A stretch of DNA of 64,000 bases from Donghicola tyrosinivorans (GCF_003003355.1 NZ_PVTQ01000011.1:1-64000); one strand, 5' to 3'. Shown: positions 13,877-24,067, counted from the first letter of the stretch. Translations and numbers: made by a program. Notes: a model not told the origin generated them from the letters alone.

Positions 13877-16555
13877 CTATTGCGCCGCCATTTCCAGTGC
13901 ATCAGGCAGGGTTACGCGGAAAGACGCGCCACCCTGTCCAGGCAAATAGGCAATTTGCCCACCAAGACGCAGCATGATCTCTCGGCAGATGGCCAGCCCA
14001 AGGCCCGCGCCTCCCGCCGCCTGATCACTGCCCACGCGCGAGAATTTCTCGAAGATCACCTCTTGCGAGGCTTTAGGGATGCCGCTGCCATTGTCGGTGA
14101 AATCGACCACCAACTGGCCTTCGACCTCGCGGACCGAGATCGTCAGAACCGGACTCTTTGCATCACAGTATTTCTGCGCGTTGGAGATCAGGTTGATGAA
14201 CACCTGCGCCAATCGATCCAGATCGGAAAAAAGACGCACATCCTCACGGGCGCCAGAGCGGCGAATGCGCATCGGATTATTCTCGGCCCCTGCCGCCGCC
14301 ATCGCCTGATCCAGAACCGAGGCAATCGTGCCACCACGCATATTCAAACTGACCTGCCCGTTTTCAAGCACGCTCAGGTCCAGAAGATCATCCAGAAGAC
14401 GGGTCAGACGGATCGCCTCATCATGGATAATGCCCGCGTATTTTTCCTGAGCTTTCAACTCTAACGTCCCGCCATCCCTCAGAATTTCTGAAAATGCACG
14501 GATCGAGGTCATGGGCGTTCGAAGTTCATGACTGATCTGGCTGAGAAAGGCGTCTTTCTGATGGGAAATCTGCGTCAGCTTTTCGTTGGCGGCCCGCAAC
14601 TGGCGGGTGGTGTGGACCAACTCGGCAGATTTGGCCTCAAGCTGGTTCGAGTATTCCATGATCTGAGCGGTTTCATCGGCCACGGCCATCAGGTCCTCAA
14701 CCGTGACGCTGGCGCGGCCCATGATCTGACCGATCATCGCGTGAGCTGTCGCAGCACCAACCGAGCCCGCCATTTCCCGTTCCAGCCGTTGCAGAAACTC
14801 GGGGCTGATCTGGGGCAGATAGCCGGTGATACCCTGACTTGCGGCCTCGGACCGGAACAGGGCCTGCGCATCGGCGGGGCCCAAGATACGCTGCGCCATC
14901 ACCAGCAGATCCTCGGCCTCAGCTGCGCCACGGGACCAGACGCCCGGTCGAGCCGAGTGGTCAAAGACGTTCACAAACTGCGCACCCTGAAGCCGTTCCA
15001 GCGGGGTCGGAAAGCTGACCAGCGAGGCGACCACAAAGAATAGAGCGTTCAGCGACATGCTCCAGACCAAAGCGTGGATCATCGGGTCCAACCCCGAAAT
15101 CCCGAACAATGCCTGTGGCCGCAGCCAGACAAGACCCAGCGGACCGTGATCCAGCACGTCTTGGGTAAAGAAGACGTCAGGGCCGAAACTGGGCATGAAC
15201 ATGGTGTAACCCCAGATCACAAAGCCGGTCACCAGCCCTGCCAAAGCCCCCACACGCGTGGCCCCACGCCAGAAAATCCCGCCCAGAAGCGCGGGCAGCG
15301 TCTGCGCCACACCGGCAAAGCTGATCAGACCGATGGCGGCCAGCGCCTCGCCCCCGCCGGTGGCGTGAAAATAGAAATACCCCAGCGCCAGAACACCCAT
15401 GATCGACAGGCGCCGCGACAAGAGAACCACGTGGCGCACGTCGCCCGCCACCATCGCACTAGCCCCTTGGCTGCTAAGCCAGATTGGCATGACGATATGG
15501 TTCGACACCATCGTCGACAGGGCAATCGCCGCCACGATCACCATCGAAGTGGCAGAAGAAAACCCGCCCAGAAAGCTGAGCATCGCCAGCGCATCCTGCC
15601 CCTGCGACAGGGGCAAGGTCAGAACGAAAAGATCAGGGTTCGCGCCTGCGGGCATCAATTCTAGCCCCACCACGGCGATGGGAACTACAAAGAGGCTCAT
15701 CGCCATCAGATAGGCGGGAAAGGCCCAACTGGCGGTTGCGAGGTGGCGTTCATCCTCATTCTCGACCACCAGCACCTGAAACATGCGCGGCAGGGTCAAC
15801 AGTGCGGCAGCAGACAGGAACATCAGTCCCGCCCAACGCCCGCTAGAGACCTGCCAGACCGCAATCTCGGACTGGCTGATCATCTCCATCACCGGCCCGA
15901 CGCCGCCCGCGATGCCCCAAACGACAAAGAGGCCAACGGCGACCAGAGCCAGCAGCTTGACCACGGCCTCAACGGCAATGGCCATCACCACCCCGTCGTG
16001 CCGTTCATTCGCATCCAGATTGCGGGTGCCGAACAGCACCGTGAAGAGGGCCAAACCTGCGGCCAGCCAAAGGGCCGTGGCGTTATGGCCCGCGCTGGTG
16101 CGCGCCTCGCCGGCGAAAGCCTCAAGCGCTAGTGTCACTGATTGAAGTTGCAAGGCGATGTAGGGCGTGGTGCCCACCACCGCGATCACCGTCACCACAA
16201 CGGCCAGCGAGTTCGACTTGCCAAAACGGGACGAAATCAGGTCCGCAATCGACGTGACGCGCTGGCTTCGGCCAATCCGCACCAGTTTGCGCAGGCCCCA
16301 CCACCAGCCGATCATTACGATTGATGGTCCAAGGTAGATGGTCAGATACTCAAGCCCCGACCGCGCCGCATAGCCCACCGCACCGTAGAAGGTCCATGCG
16401 GTACAGTAGATCGACAATGACAGGGTATAGATCAGCGGGCTTTGCAGCCACTTCGCGTGGCCCCGAGCCGCCGCGTGATCAGCCAAAAATGCGACGACAA
16501 ACAGGAACAAGACATAGGCCAGCGAAACCGCGACCAGAACGTTTAACATGCCCAT
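13877..16555 (-). CDS. Sodium/solute symporter-sensor histidine kinase fusion (CbrA-like)
   Basis: The 892-residue protein joins an SLC5/SSF symporter-like membrane part (about residues 1-500, some 13 helices, IYCTAWTFYGAVG segment) to a cytoplasmic kinase. A short linker with a coiled coil precedes the HisKA box at H676 (SHELRTPMTS), and a HATPase_c domain has DNGSGIP and GAGLGLAI motifs. Such proteins sense a transported solute. It lies in an operon with a two-helix protein (one-base overlap) and downstream of a response regulator gene on the same strand. The start could also be the ATG two codons later. Substrate is unknown; the neighbouring transporter and ScfR-like regulator hint at a nutrient. 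Confidence 0.9.
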   Translation of the reverse strand: MGMLNVLVAVSLAYVLFLFVVAFLADHAAARGHAKWLQSPLIYTLSLSIYCTAWTFYGAVGYAARSGLEYLTIYLGPSIVMIGWWWGLRKLVRIGRSQRVTSIADLISSRFGKSNSLAVVVTVIAVVGTTPYIALQLQSVTLALEAFAGEARTSAGHNATALWLAAGLALFTVLFGTRNLDANERHDGVVMAIAVEAVVKLLALVAVGLFVVWGIAGGVGPVMEMISQSEIAVWQVSSGRWAGLMFLSAAALLTLPRMFQVLVVENEDERHLATASWAFPAYLMAMSLFVVPIAVVGLELMPAGANPDLFVLTLPLSQGQDALAMLSFLGGFSSATSMVIVAAIALSTMVSNHIVMPIWLSSQGASAMVAGDVRHVVLLSRRLSIMGVLALGYFYFHATGGGEALAAIGLISFAGVAQTLPALLGGIFWRGATRVGALAGLVTGFVIWGYTMFMPSFGPDVFFTQDVLDHGPLGLVWLRPQALFGISGLDPMIHALVWSMSLNALFFVVASLVSFPTPLERLQGAQFVNVFDHSARPGVWSRGAAEAEDLLVMAQRILGPADAQALFRSEAASQGITGYLPQISPEFLQRLEREMAGSVGAATAHAMIGQIMGRASVTVEDLMAVADETAQIMEYSNQLEAKSAELVHTTRQLRAANEKLTQISHQKDAFLSQISHELRTPMTSIRAFSEILRDGGTLELKAQEKYAGIIHDEAIRLTRLLDDLLDLSVLENGQVSLNMRGGTIASVLDQAMAAAGAENNPMRIRRSGAREDVRLFSDLDRLAQVFINLISNAQKYCDAKSPVLTISVREVEGQLVVDFTDNGSGIPKASQEVIFEKFSRVGSDQAAGGAGLGLAICREIMLRLGGQIAYLPGQGGASFRVTLPDALEMAAQ

Positions 16556-16815
16556 CAGCGGCGCGTCCGATCTGTCCGGCCAGGCATGTCACGAAGGCGG
16601 CGCGATAGGAAATACGCCCCGACGACTAAAACCAGCCAAACCGAAAAAAGGTAAATAATAGCGAAGGTTGTCGGGACATCCTCACGCCCCACCCACAACA
16701 GAGGAAAGCAGAACAAAAAGGCCGTGATCACTGGGGCAACCCGTGCGGCATCCATCAGACGCCGCCTGCGGTAGCTTTCTCTTTCCAGAAACAACGGGTG
16801 ATCGGCTTTTCTCAT
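16555..16815 (-). CDS. Small two-helix membrane protein upstream of the symporter kinase
   Basis: The 86-residue protein has a basic N-terminus (RRRRLMDAARV) and two hydrophobic stretches at about residues 26-44 and 50-70, then a basic tail. SSF symporters such as ActP often have a short two-helix partner (YjcH/DUF485 or DUF4212 type) next to them. Its stop overlaps the kinase start by one base (TGATG), which argues for coupled expression and a similar role. The family itself is not recognised with certainty. Confidence 0.7.
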   Translation of the reverse strand: MRKADHPLFLERESYRRRRLMDAARVAPVITAFLFCFPLLWVGREDVPTTFAIIYLFSVWLVLVVGAYFLSRRLRDMPGRTDRTRR

Positions 16816-16831
16816 GGCTCAATCGCCTGCC

Positions 16832-17215
16832 TCATGATGCCGCCTTTTGCCCCTCGACCAGCGAGCGGACAATATCAAGCACCTCCGCATTCGAGAACGG
16901 CTTAGTCATGAAACAGGACGCCCCCAGACGTTTGGCCATCTCACGGTCCTTGGTCTGGCCGCGGGCGGTCAGCATCAGTACCGGTAGATCAATCGTCTCG
17001 GGCTGGTTCCGCAAATCTCCCAAAATGTCGAAACCGCTGCGCCCCGGCAGCATGACATCCAGAATCACCAGATCCGGATTGCGTTCTTTCACACGGTCCA
17101 CGGCGTCACGACCGTTGGCGTGGGTGTCCACATCCCAACCGTCGCGCGACAAAATAAAACTGATCGCTTCGATGATGTTTGGCTCATCCTCGATCAGCAA
17201 TACGCGTTTTCCCAT
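16832..17215 (-). CDS. Single-domain response regulator
   Basis: The 127-residue protein is a stand-alone CheY-like receiver. The acidic pair E9/D10, the phospho-acceptor D53 (VILDVMLPG), T83 and K105 (TKPFS) are all present. It has no output domain. It is 16 bases upstream of the small membrane gene and in one operon with the symporter kinase, so it is the likely phosphate acceptor. Signal output would need a protein partner. Confidence 0.92.
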   Translation of the reverse strand: MGKRVLLIEDEPNIIEAISFILSRDGWDVDTHANGRDAVDRVKERNPDLVILDVMLPGRSGFDILGDLRNQPETIDLPVLMLTARGQTKDREMAKRLGASCFMTKPFSNAEVLDIVRSLVEGQKAAS

Positions 17216-17281
17216 GCCATCACCCCTCCCCTTGGCTTGGCACTATAGTCCAAAGACTATCGCAAGAAGCATGATCAAAAG

Positions 17282-18589
17282 TCAAAACCCCTCTGCCAAA
17301 ATTGAAGGTTCACGCCGCGCATCGCAGCGTTCCTTGGGGCAGATTCGACAACTCACCCCCACAGATTCGGACGAATCGGCAGGCTCCTGATCCACGGGAA
17401 GAATCAGCATGGCTGATTCAAAGCGCATCGGCTTACCGAATTCCAGCGCTCCGGTCGGTTGCGCGATGGCATAAGTTTCGAATGAGCCACTTCCGCGCCC
17501 GCTTTGGGCAACCACCTCAAAAAGCGGCATCATCGGTTGACTGAGGGCACGGAAAAGGCTCCACAAAGGACAGGCCGCGCCGAAACGGGGCATCGGAAAG
17601 CCTTCCAGTGGCTTACGCTGGATCAATGTCCCAGAGGCATCACAAGACACAAAGCCGATGGACCCATAACCCGCCTCCTCCGGCAGGGCCGCAAGCCGCC
17701 GGAACAGCCGTGCCATATCCACGCCAAGACGACTGGCCAGCAATGAGGGCTGCATCCCCACATCATGCAGGGCCTGCTTCAGCCGCCCCATGGGCAAGGC
17801 CCGAACATCTTCGACGTAGCGTTCCAAGAACGCCTGCGCCAAGGCTTTGGACGAGGCCGAGGCAAGATGGGTGTCCCCTGCCAGAACCTCGGCAATCACA
17901 TCCTCTTCGGCCTCGGGATCCTCAAGTTCAGGGAAATGGTATTTGTTCAGGGTCAGAAAGGCCTCAACCTCTTCCTGAGGCGAGGTCACACTTGCATCGA
18001 TGTCATCCACCCCATCCAGATAAGAAGCCAGCGCCCGCGATGCCTCGGTCAAACGCTGACTGTCTTCGTTAATGTTCCGATGGAAACGCCCCCGCCATTC
18101 CGGCTCCAGCCCCGGCGTATCCACAAGAATGGTCGAGGTTGACCGGATCGCCGTCACAGCGGTCAGCATGTCGTGCAGGGCCGCCGACAAAAACGGGTCG
18201 TGGGTCAAACGGTCGGTCAGAACCTCAACTGTTCGTTCCAACGTGGCCACGCGCCGCTGCTTTTCAACGATCAGCTCGGCCCAACCCGGAAAGCGGCCCG
18301 CGAATTCATCAGCACGATCCAGTTCGGCCCGCTTGCCGCCCTCTGCTGCGGCTTCGCGCAAACGGGCGACCATATGCGCCTCTGCCCCTTCGGATAGGGC
18401 TGCGGGTTCCACATCCAGCGCAATCGCAATATCACGCAACAGTTTGCCAGCGATTCTCCGGCGATTGTGCTCAATAAGGTTAAGGTAACTGGCAGAAATA
18501 CCTACTGTCCGGGCAAGATCTGCCTGTCTCAGCGCTAACATATTTCGGCGCTCTCGGATGCGGCTTCCGGTCAGGGCACTGCGTGACAT
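17282..18589 (-). CDS. ScfR-like XRE-family transcription regulator
   Basis: The 435-residue protein has an N-terminal helix-turn-helix (IRERRNMLALRQADLARTVG, residues about 10-29, then SASYLNLIEHNRR) as in XRE regulators. A long helical middle follows, then a C-terminal DUF2083-type domain with ACPLWSLF, found in short-chain fatty-acyl regulators (RamB/ScfR group). The tail has a C-x2-C-x4-C cluster (CRICPKERC). The start at 18589 has an AGGAA site. It is divergent from the HAAT transporter genes, so that operon is a candidate target. Confidence 0.82.
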   Translation of the reverse strand: MSRSALTGSRIRERRNMLALRQADLARTVGISASYLNLIEHNRRRIAGKLLRDIAIALDVEPAALSEGAEAHMVARLREAAAEGGKRAELDRADEFAGRFPGWAELIVEKQRRVATLERTVEVLTDRLTHDPFLSAALHDMLTAVTAIRSTSTILVDTPGLEPEWRGRFHRNINEDSQRLTEASRALASYLDGVDDIDASVTSPQEEVEAFLTLNKYHFPELEDPEAEEDVIAEVLAGDTHLASASSKALAQAFLERYVEDVRALPMGRLKQALHDVGMQPSLLASRLGVDMARLFRRLAALPEEAGYGSIGFVSCDASGTLIQRKPLEGFPMPRFGAACPLWSLFRALSQPMMPLFEVVAQSGRGSGSFETYAIAQPTGALEFGKPMRFESAMLILPVDQEPADSSESVGVSCRICPKERCDARREPSILAEGF

Positions 18590-18811
18590 GCGATTTCCTT
18601 TTGCATTCAAGGCTTTTCTGCAGTTGCGAGAAAAATAATTTACTACGTATACCACCGTATTGTGTAGGTATTTACAAATTTTTCCTTAAAGACAACGTGG
18701 TTGTTGCGAAATTTTACAACTCGGAGCGATACTGAATTTGCACGAAAGTGTCGCTTTACCCGGGGAAGAGGAGCCCTGGCCGAAGCAATCGCAAAAATTT
18801 GGGAGGAACAC

Positions 18812-20176
18812 ATGTCCAAGACGGATGTGACACGCCGCGGCGTGCTGAAGACCGGTGCAGTCGCCGGTACTGGCCTACTGCTGCCGACGTATCTACGCGC
18901 AGCTAGCCACGAAGGTTTTACCAACGCACCCACCGGTGACACCGTAACTCTGGGTTTCAACGTACCCCAGACCGGCCCCTACGCGGATGAAGGTGCAGAC
19001 GAGCTGCGCGCATTCGAACTGGCGGTCGAGCACCTGAACGGTGGCGGCGACGGCGGCATGCTGCAAACCTTCAGCTCCAAGGCTCTGGAAGGCAACGGCA
19101 TCATGGGTAAGAAGGTCCAGTATGTGACCGGTGATACCCAGACCAAGTCGGACGCAGCCCGCGCATCGGCAAAGTCGATGATCGAAAAAGACGGCGCGAT
19201 CATGATTTCGGGCGGCTCGTCCTCGGGCGTGGCTGTGGCTGTGCAGGGTCTGTGTCAGGAAGCTGGCGTGATCTTCATGGCGGGTCTGACCCACTCGAAC
19301 GACACCACCGGCAAGGACAAGAAGGCAAACGGTTTCCGTCACTTCTTCAACGCCTACATGTCGGCAGCGGCTCTGGCCCCCGTTCTGAACAAGCTGTACG
19401 GCTCGGACCGTCGCGCTTACCACCTGACCGCCGACTACACCTGGGGCTGGACCCAGCAGGAGTCGATCCAGGCAGCAACCGAAGCAATGGGTTGGCAGAC
19501 TGTGAACAACGTTCTGACCCCGCTGGCAGCGACCGACTTCTCGTCGTATATCGCGCCGGTTCTGAACTCGGGTGCAGACGTTCTGGTTCTGAACCACTAC
19601 GGCGGCAACATGATCAACTCGCTGACTGCTGCTGTTCAGTTCGGCCTGCGTGAAAAGCAGGTAAACGGCAAGAACTTCGAAATCGTTGTTCCGCTGTACT
19701 CGGAGCTGATGGCGAAGGGTGCTGGTGCCAACATCAAGGGCATCGTCGGTTCGCAGAACTGGGACTGGAAACTTGAGAACCAGATGGGCGCTCGCTACAG
19801 CGGCACCAACGCGTTCGTTAAGTCGTTCGGTGAGAAATACGGCTTCCCGCCGAGCCAGGCTGCACAGACCTGCTACGCACAGACCATCCTGTACGCAGAC
19901 GCAGTTGCACGTGCCGGTTCGTTCAACCCCTGCGCCGTTGCAGAAGCTCTGGAAGGCTTCGAATTCGACGGTCTGGGCAACGGTCCCACCAGCTACCGCA
20001 AAGACGACCACCAGTGCTTCAAAGACGTTCTGGTTGTGCGCGGTGCTGAGAACCCTGCAAACGAATACGAACTGGTCGAAATCGTCGAGGTCACCCCGAC
20101 CGAGCAGGTTTCGTACGACCCCGAGCACCCGATGTTCGCGGGTGGCGCCCTGGGTACCTGTAACCCCGGCGCATAA
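18812..20176 (+). CDS. HAAT-family ABC transporter substrate-binding protein
   Basis: The 454-residue periplasmic protein begins with a twin-arginine type signal (TRRGVLKTGAVAGTGLLLP, cleavage near AAS at about 31-33). Two type I binding lobes follow (Leu/Ile/Val-binding family; GGSSSGVAVAVQ stretch). ATG 18812 follows a strong GGGAGG. Codon use is strongly biased toward preferred codons, which suggests high expression. It starts a five-gene transporter operon with the amino-acid/urea/amide group architecture. No residue lets me name the substrate. Confidence 0.88.
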   Translation: MSKTDVTRRGVLKTGAVAGTGLLLPTYLRAASHEGFTNAPTGDTVTLGFNVPQTGPYADEGADELRAFELAVEHLNGGGDGGMLQTFSSKALEGNGIMGKKVQYVTGDTQTKSDAARASAKSMIEKDGAIMISGGSSSGVAVAVQGLCQEAGVIFMAGLTHSNDTTGKDKKANGFRHFFNAYMSAAALAPVLNKLYGSDRRAYHLTADYTWGWTQQESIQAATEAMGWQTVNNVLTPLAATDFSSYIAPVLNSGADVLVLNHYGGNMINSLTAAVQFGLREKQVNGKNFEIVVPLYSELMAKGAGANIKGIVGSQNWDWKLENQMGARYSGTNAFVKSFGEKYGFPPSQAAQTCYAQTILYADAVARAGSFNPCAVAEALEGFEFDGLGNGPTSYRKDDHQCFKDVLVVRGAENPANEYELVEIVEVTPTEQVSYDPEHPMFAGGALGTCNPGA

Positions 20177-20194
20177 TCGCCCCCTACAATCGGT

Positions 20195-20252
20195 CCGGCC
20201 AGCCTACGCGCTGGCCGGTTGATCAGCCGGTCCGAGATACCTCTCGGACCGG
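20195..20252 (+). terminator. Two strong hairpins between the binding-protein and permease genes
   Basis: CCGGCCAG (20195-20202) pairs with CTGGCCGG (20211-20218). CCGGTCCGAGA (20227-20237) pairs perfectly with TCTCGGACCGG (20242-20252). Neither has a T-run, so partial termination or mRNA stabilisation of the highly expressed first gene is likely. Confidence 0.6.
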
Positions 20253-20284
20253 TCTAGCATCCTATTGAAAAGACGGTCGGAACC

Positions 20285-21316
20285 ATGGACGCGATCCTAC
20301 TGCAAATCCTGAACGGGCTCGACAAGGGCTCTGCCTACGCGCTGATCGCGCTTGGGCTTACACTGATCTTCGGCACACTTGGCGTTGTGAACTTTGCTCA
20401 CGGCGCCCTGTTCATGATCGGCGCATTCTGCGCGGTCACCGTGCAGCGAATCCTCAACCTCAGCTTTGAAACCATTGACCCCAGCAAGACGGACTTTCTA
20501 GGCAACCCGCTGAAAGTACAATCGCCCTATGTGGTCGAATGGTTCGGCGCAGACTTCGGCAACGCCATCATTGACTGGTCGGTTCCGATTGCGATCCTGT
20601 TCGCGATCCCGATCATGATCTTTGTCGGCTTTGCGATGGAGCGCGGGCTGATCAAGCACTTCTACAAGCGTCCCCATGCGGACCAGATCCTTGTGACCTT
20701 CGGCCTTGCGATCGTTCTGCAGGAAATCGTCAAGTACTTCTACGGCGCGAACCCCATCCCCACCGGTGCCCCCGAGGCATTCCGTGGCAGCTTTGATTTC
20801 GGCGTTCTGCTGGGTTTTGATCCCAACGCGATCATCTACCCCTACTGGCGTCTGATCTACTTCAGCTTTGCGGCTGTGATCATCGGCGGCGTGTTTGCCT
20901 TCCTGCAATTCACCACCTTCGGCATGGTCGTCCGCGCCGGTATGGCCGACCGCGAGACCGTGGGCCTGCTGGGGATCGACATCGACAAGCGCTTTACCTT
21001 CATGTTCGGCCTTGCTGCCGCCGTGGCTGGTCTGGCCGGTGTGATGTACGCCCCCATCAACAGCCCGAACTACCACATGGGCATGGACTTCCTTGTGCTG
21101 TCCTTCGTTGTGGTGGTTGTCGGCGGCATGGGCAGCCTTCCGGGCGCCGTTGCTGCGGGCTTCCTGCTGGGTGTTCTGGAAAGCTTTGCATCGATGAACG
21201 AGATCAAGTCGATCATCCCCGGCATCGACCAGATCATCATCTACGTGGTCGCAATCATCATTCTGCTGACCCGCCCCCGTGGCCTGATGGGCCGCAAAGG
21301 CGTGATGGAGGAATAA
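20285..21316 (+). CDS. HAAT-type ABC transporter permease, LivH-like
   Basis: The 343-residue permease has about eight helices and the family stretches ALGLTLIFGTLGVVNFAHG and VVVVGGMGSLPGAVAAG, which is the EAA-like loop region. An insert of about 35 residues between the second and third helices (FETIDPSKTDFL) makes it longer than E. coli LivH. It follows the binding-protein gene after two strong hairpins and is four bases before the second permease. Confidence 0.9.
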   Translation: MDAILLQILNGLDKGSAYALIALGLTLIFGTLGVVNFAHGALFMIGAFCAVTVQRILNLSFETIDPSKTDFLGNPLKVQSPYVVEWFGADFGNAIIDWSVPIAILFAIPIMIFVGFAMERGLIKHFYKRPHADQILVTFGLAIVLQEIVKYFYGANPIPTGAPEAFRGSFDFGVLLGFDPNAIIYPYWRLIYFSFAAVIIGGVFAFLQFTTFGMVVRAGMADRETVGLLGIDIDKRFTFMFGLAAAVAGLAGVMYAPINSPNYHMGMDFLVLSFVVVVVGGMGSLPGAVAAGFLLGVLESFASMNEIKSIIPGIDQIIIYVVAIIILLTRPRGLMGRKGVMEE

Positions 21317-21319
21317 TTC

Positions 21320-22525
21320 ATGTTCGGACTGAACAAAAAGGACGCCAGCCTTCTTCTGGTGGTCGCGGTGCTGACCATGTTCGCACCCTTCATCCTGAAC
21401 CCCTTCCCCACTGACAGCGGTCTGGCGCAGTTCAACGCGGGCTATCCCGACCTGATGCAGCGCTTTGTGATCTTCGGCATCTTTGCTGTGGGCTTTAACA
21501 TCCTGTTCGGCCTGACCGGCTATCTGTCCTTCGGTCACGCAGCGTTTCTGGGTGTGGGTTCGTACTCGGCCGTATGGATGTTCAAGCTGCTCAGCATGAA
21601 CGTGATCCCCGCGATCATCCTGTCGGTTATCGTCTCGGGCCTGTTCGCCCTGTTGATCGGCTTTGTGTCGCTGCGTCGCTCGGGGATTTACTTCTCGATC
21701 CTGACGCTGGCCTTCGCACAGATGTCGTTCAACCTGGCCTACTCGGTTCTGACGCCTATCACCAACGGTGAAACCGGCCTGCAGCTGACCCTGGACGACC
21801 CGCGCATTCTGGGCGAATCCGTCACGGCTGACGGCTCGATCCCGGTGACCAACCTCTTCGGTATGGAAATGCGTTCGGCCTTCAACCTTGAAATCGGTGC
21901 ATGGGACTTCCAGTTCTCGGTCGGCTACTACCTCTGTGCCGTCATCATGCTGCTGACCTTCTACCTGGCGATCCGTATCTTCCGCTCGCCCTTCGGCCTG
22001 ATGCTGCGCGCCGTGAAGTGTAACCAGAACCGGATGCGCTACACCGGCCTGAACACCCGTCCCTACACTCTGGCGGCGTTCGTGATCTCGGGCATGTATG
22101 CGGGTCTTGCTGGCGGCCTGATGGCCTCGATGGACCCCCTTGCAGGCGCAGAGCGTATGCAGTGGACCGCATCGGGCGAAGTTGTTCTGATGACCATCCT
22201 TGGCGGCGCAGGCACTCTGATCGGCCCCGTTCTTGGCGCAGGCTTCATCAAGTACTTCGAAAACATCTTCTCGAAGATCAACGACAACGTTCTGCACCAG
22301 TGGTTCAGCTTCATGCCCGACGGGATCGAGGACTTCGTCGTCTTCATCATCCATCCCTTCATCGGTAAAGGCTGGCACCTGACCCTCGGCATCCTGTTCA
22401 TGCTGGTGGTGATCTACCTGCCCGGCGGCCTTGTCGAAGGTGGTCAGCGTCTGATGAGCCTGTTCAAGAAGGACAAGGCAGATGACGACGGCAGCCACGC
22501 CCCCACCAAGCACCCCGCAGAATAA
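21320..22525 (+). CDS. HAAT-type ABC transporter permease, LivM-like
   Basis: The 401-residue protein is the second permease of the importer. It carries the LivM-type stretch [17 protein letters not shown] and the loop [18 protein letters not shown] hydrophilic C-terminal tail ([12 protein letters not shown]) points to the cytoplasm. The start is three bases after the LivH-like stop, so translation is coupled. A long antisense frame covers this gene but has no support as a gene. Confidence 0.9.
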   Translation: MFGLNKKDASLLLVVAVLTMFAPFILNPFPTDSGLAQFNAGYPDLMQRFVIFGIFAVGFNILFGLTGYLSFGHAAFLGVGSYSAVWMFKLLSMNVIPAIILSVIVSGLFALLIGFVSLRRSGIYFSILTLAFAQMSFNLAYSVLTPITNGETGLQLTLDDPRILGESVTADGSIPVTNLFGMEMRSAFNLEIGAWDFQFSVGYYLCAVIMLLTFYLAIRIFRSPFGLMLRAVKCNQNRMRYTGLNTRPYTLAAFVISGMYAGLAGGLMASMDPLAGAERMQWTASGEVVLMTILGGAGTLIGPVLGAGFIKYFENIFSKINDNVLHQWFSFMPDGIEDFVVFIIHPFIGKGWHLTLGILFMLVVIYLPGGLVEGGQRLMSLFKKDKADDDGSHAPTKHPAE

Positions 22526-22537
22526 GGAGAGCAACCA

Positions 22538-23299
22538 ATGGGTATTCTCGAAGTCAAAGGGGTTGGGAAACGCTTCGGCGGTCTGCAAGCCCTCGGTGAT
22601 GTGAACCTCAGCGTTCAGGAAAACACCGTCCACGCAATTATCGGCCCGAACGGGGCCGGTAAATCCACCCTGCTCAACTGCCTTGTGGGCAAGCTGATCC
22701 CCGACACCGGCAGCGTCATGTTCGACGGCCAGTCGGTTCTGGGACGTAGCCCCCACGAGATCAACCAGATGGGCATCAGCCGCGTGTTCCAGACGCCCGA
22801 GATTTTCACCGATCTCACGGTTCTGGAAAACGTGATGATCCCCTGCTTTGCCCGCCGTGACGGCTCGTTCCGCATGCACGCCTTAGGCGCTGTCAGCAAC
22901 GAGCGTGACATGCTGGAAAAAGCAGAGAAAATGCTGTCCGACGTGAACATGCTGGAAAAGGCCCACCTGCACGCAGGCAGCCTGTCGCGCGGTGATAAAC
23001 GCCGTCTGGAAATGGCCATGTGCCTTGTTCAGGAACCGCGCCTTCTGCTGCTGGACGAACCCACAGCCGGTATGGCCCGCGCCGACACCAACAACACCAT
23101 CGATCTTCTCAAAGAGATCAAAACCAAGCGCGACATCACCATGTGTATCATCGAACACGATATGCATGTGGTCTTCAGTCTCGCCGATCGCATCACCGTT
23201 CTGGCTCAGGGCACCCCGCTGGTCGAGGACACCCCCCAGAACATCAAAGGTCATCCGAAGGTGCGCGAAGCCTACCTCGGCGAAGCCCACGTGGATTAA
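22538..23299 (+). CDS. HAAT-type ABC transporter ATPase, LivG-like
   Basis: The 253-residue ATPase has Walker A GPNGAGKST (about residues 37-45), signature SLSRGDKRRLE (a variant of LSGGQ, with SRGD), Walker B LLLLDEPTAGM, and an H-loop in the CIIEHDMHVVF segment. The SRGD variant is common in this LivG subgroup and should stay functional. It lies 12 bases after LivM and 12 bases before LivF. Confidence 0.92.
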   Translation: MGILEVKGVGKRFGGLQALGDVNLSVQENTVHAIIGPNGAGKSTLLNCLVGKLIPDTGSVMFDGQSVLGRSPHEINQMGISRVFQTPEIFTDLTVLENVMIPCFARRDGSFRMHALGAVSNERDMLEKAEKMLSDVNMLEKAHLHAGSLSRGDKRRLEMAMCLVQEPRLLLLDEPTAGMARADTNNTIDLLKEIKTKRDITMCIIEHDMHVVFSLADRITVLAQGTPLVEDTPQNIKGHPKVREAYLGEAHVD

Positions 23300-23311
23300 G
23301 GAGAAAACCAG

Positions 23312-24067
23312 ATGAACGTCAGACCCGATTTCTCCAAGAACTCCAACCACGCAGAGACGGCACCCGCCTTTCTGTCGGTCTGGGACATGCACGCCTACTA
23401 CGGCGAAAGCTACATCGTCCAAGGCGTCAACTTTAACGTCCACGAAGGCGAAATCCTCGCCCTTCTGGGCCGCAACGGTGCCGGCAAGACCTCAACCCTG
23501 CGCGCCATCGCCCGCACGGGCAGCCCGCAGGTTACCCACGGCGAGATCTGGCTGGACCACCAGCCCCTGCACAACATGAGCAGCCATCAGGCCGCCGCTG
23601 CAGGTCTGGGTCTTGTCCCCGAAGACCGCCGTATCATCCCCGGCCTCACGGTTGAAGAAAACCTGCAACTGGCGCAAATCGCGCCCCCCGTCGGCTGGTC
23701 GATTGAACGTCTCTATGACCTCTTCCCCCGCCTCGGCGAGCGTCGCAAACAAGAGGGCGTGACCCTCTCGGGCGGCGAACAGCAGATGCTGGCGATTGCC
23801 CGTGCCCTGGCCCGTGACATCAAGGTCCTGCTCCTCGATGAACCCTATGAGGGCCTTGCCCCCGTCATCGTGGACGAGATTGAAAAGACCCTGATGCACA
23901 TCAAGGAACAGGGCATCACCACAGTGATCGTGGAACAGAACGCCGTACGCGTGCTCCAGATTGCCGACCGCGCAATCATCCTCGACACCGGCACCATCGT
24001 TTATGACGGTTCCGCCGCCGAGGTTCTGGCAAACGCCGAACTGCGCGCCGAATATCTGGCGATCTAA
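23312..24067 (+). CDS. HAAT-type ABC transporter ATPase, LivF-like
   Basis: The 251-residue ATPase has Walker A GRNGAGKTS (about residues 53-61), signature LSGGEQQML, Walker B LLLDEPYEGL, and a VIVEQN switch region. It pairs with the LivG-like subunit to power the importer. The N-terminal 20 residues before the ATPase core are longer than in E. coli LivF. A terminator follows 25 bases after the stop. Confidence 0.92.
   Translation: MNVRPDFSKNSNHAETAPAFLSVWDMHAYYGESYIVQGVNFNVHEGEILALLGRNGAGKTSTLRAIARTGSPQVTHGEIWLDHQPLHNMSSHQAAAAGLGLVPEDRRIIPGLTVEENLQLAQIAPPVGWSIERLYDLFPRLGERRKQEGVTLSGGEQQMLAIARALARDIKVLLLDEPYEGLAPVIVDEIEKTLMHIKEQGITTVIVEQNAVRVLQIADRAIILDTGTIVYDGSAAEVLANAELRAEYLAI

Noticed and set aside
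20498-22879. A 793-codon open frame on the minus strand opposite the transporter genes
   Set aside because: It is antisense to two clear permease genes and an ATPase gene, is very rich in His, Gln and Asp, and shows no family motif. It is a by-product of biased codon use in the real genes.
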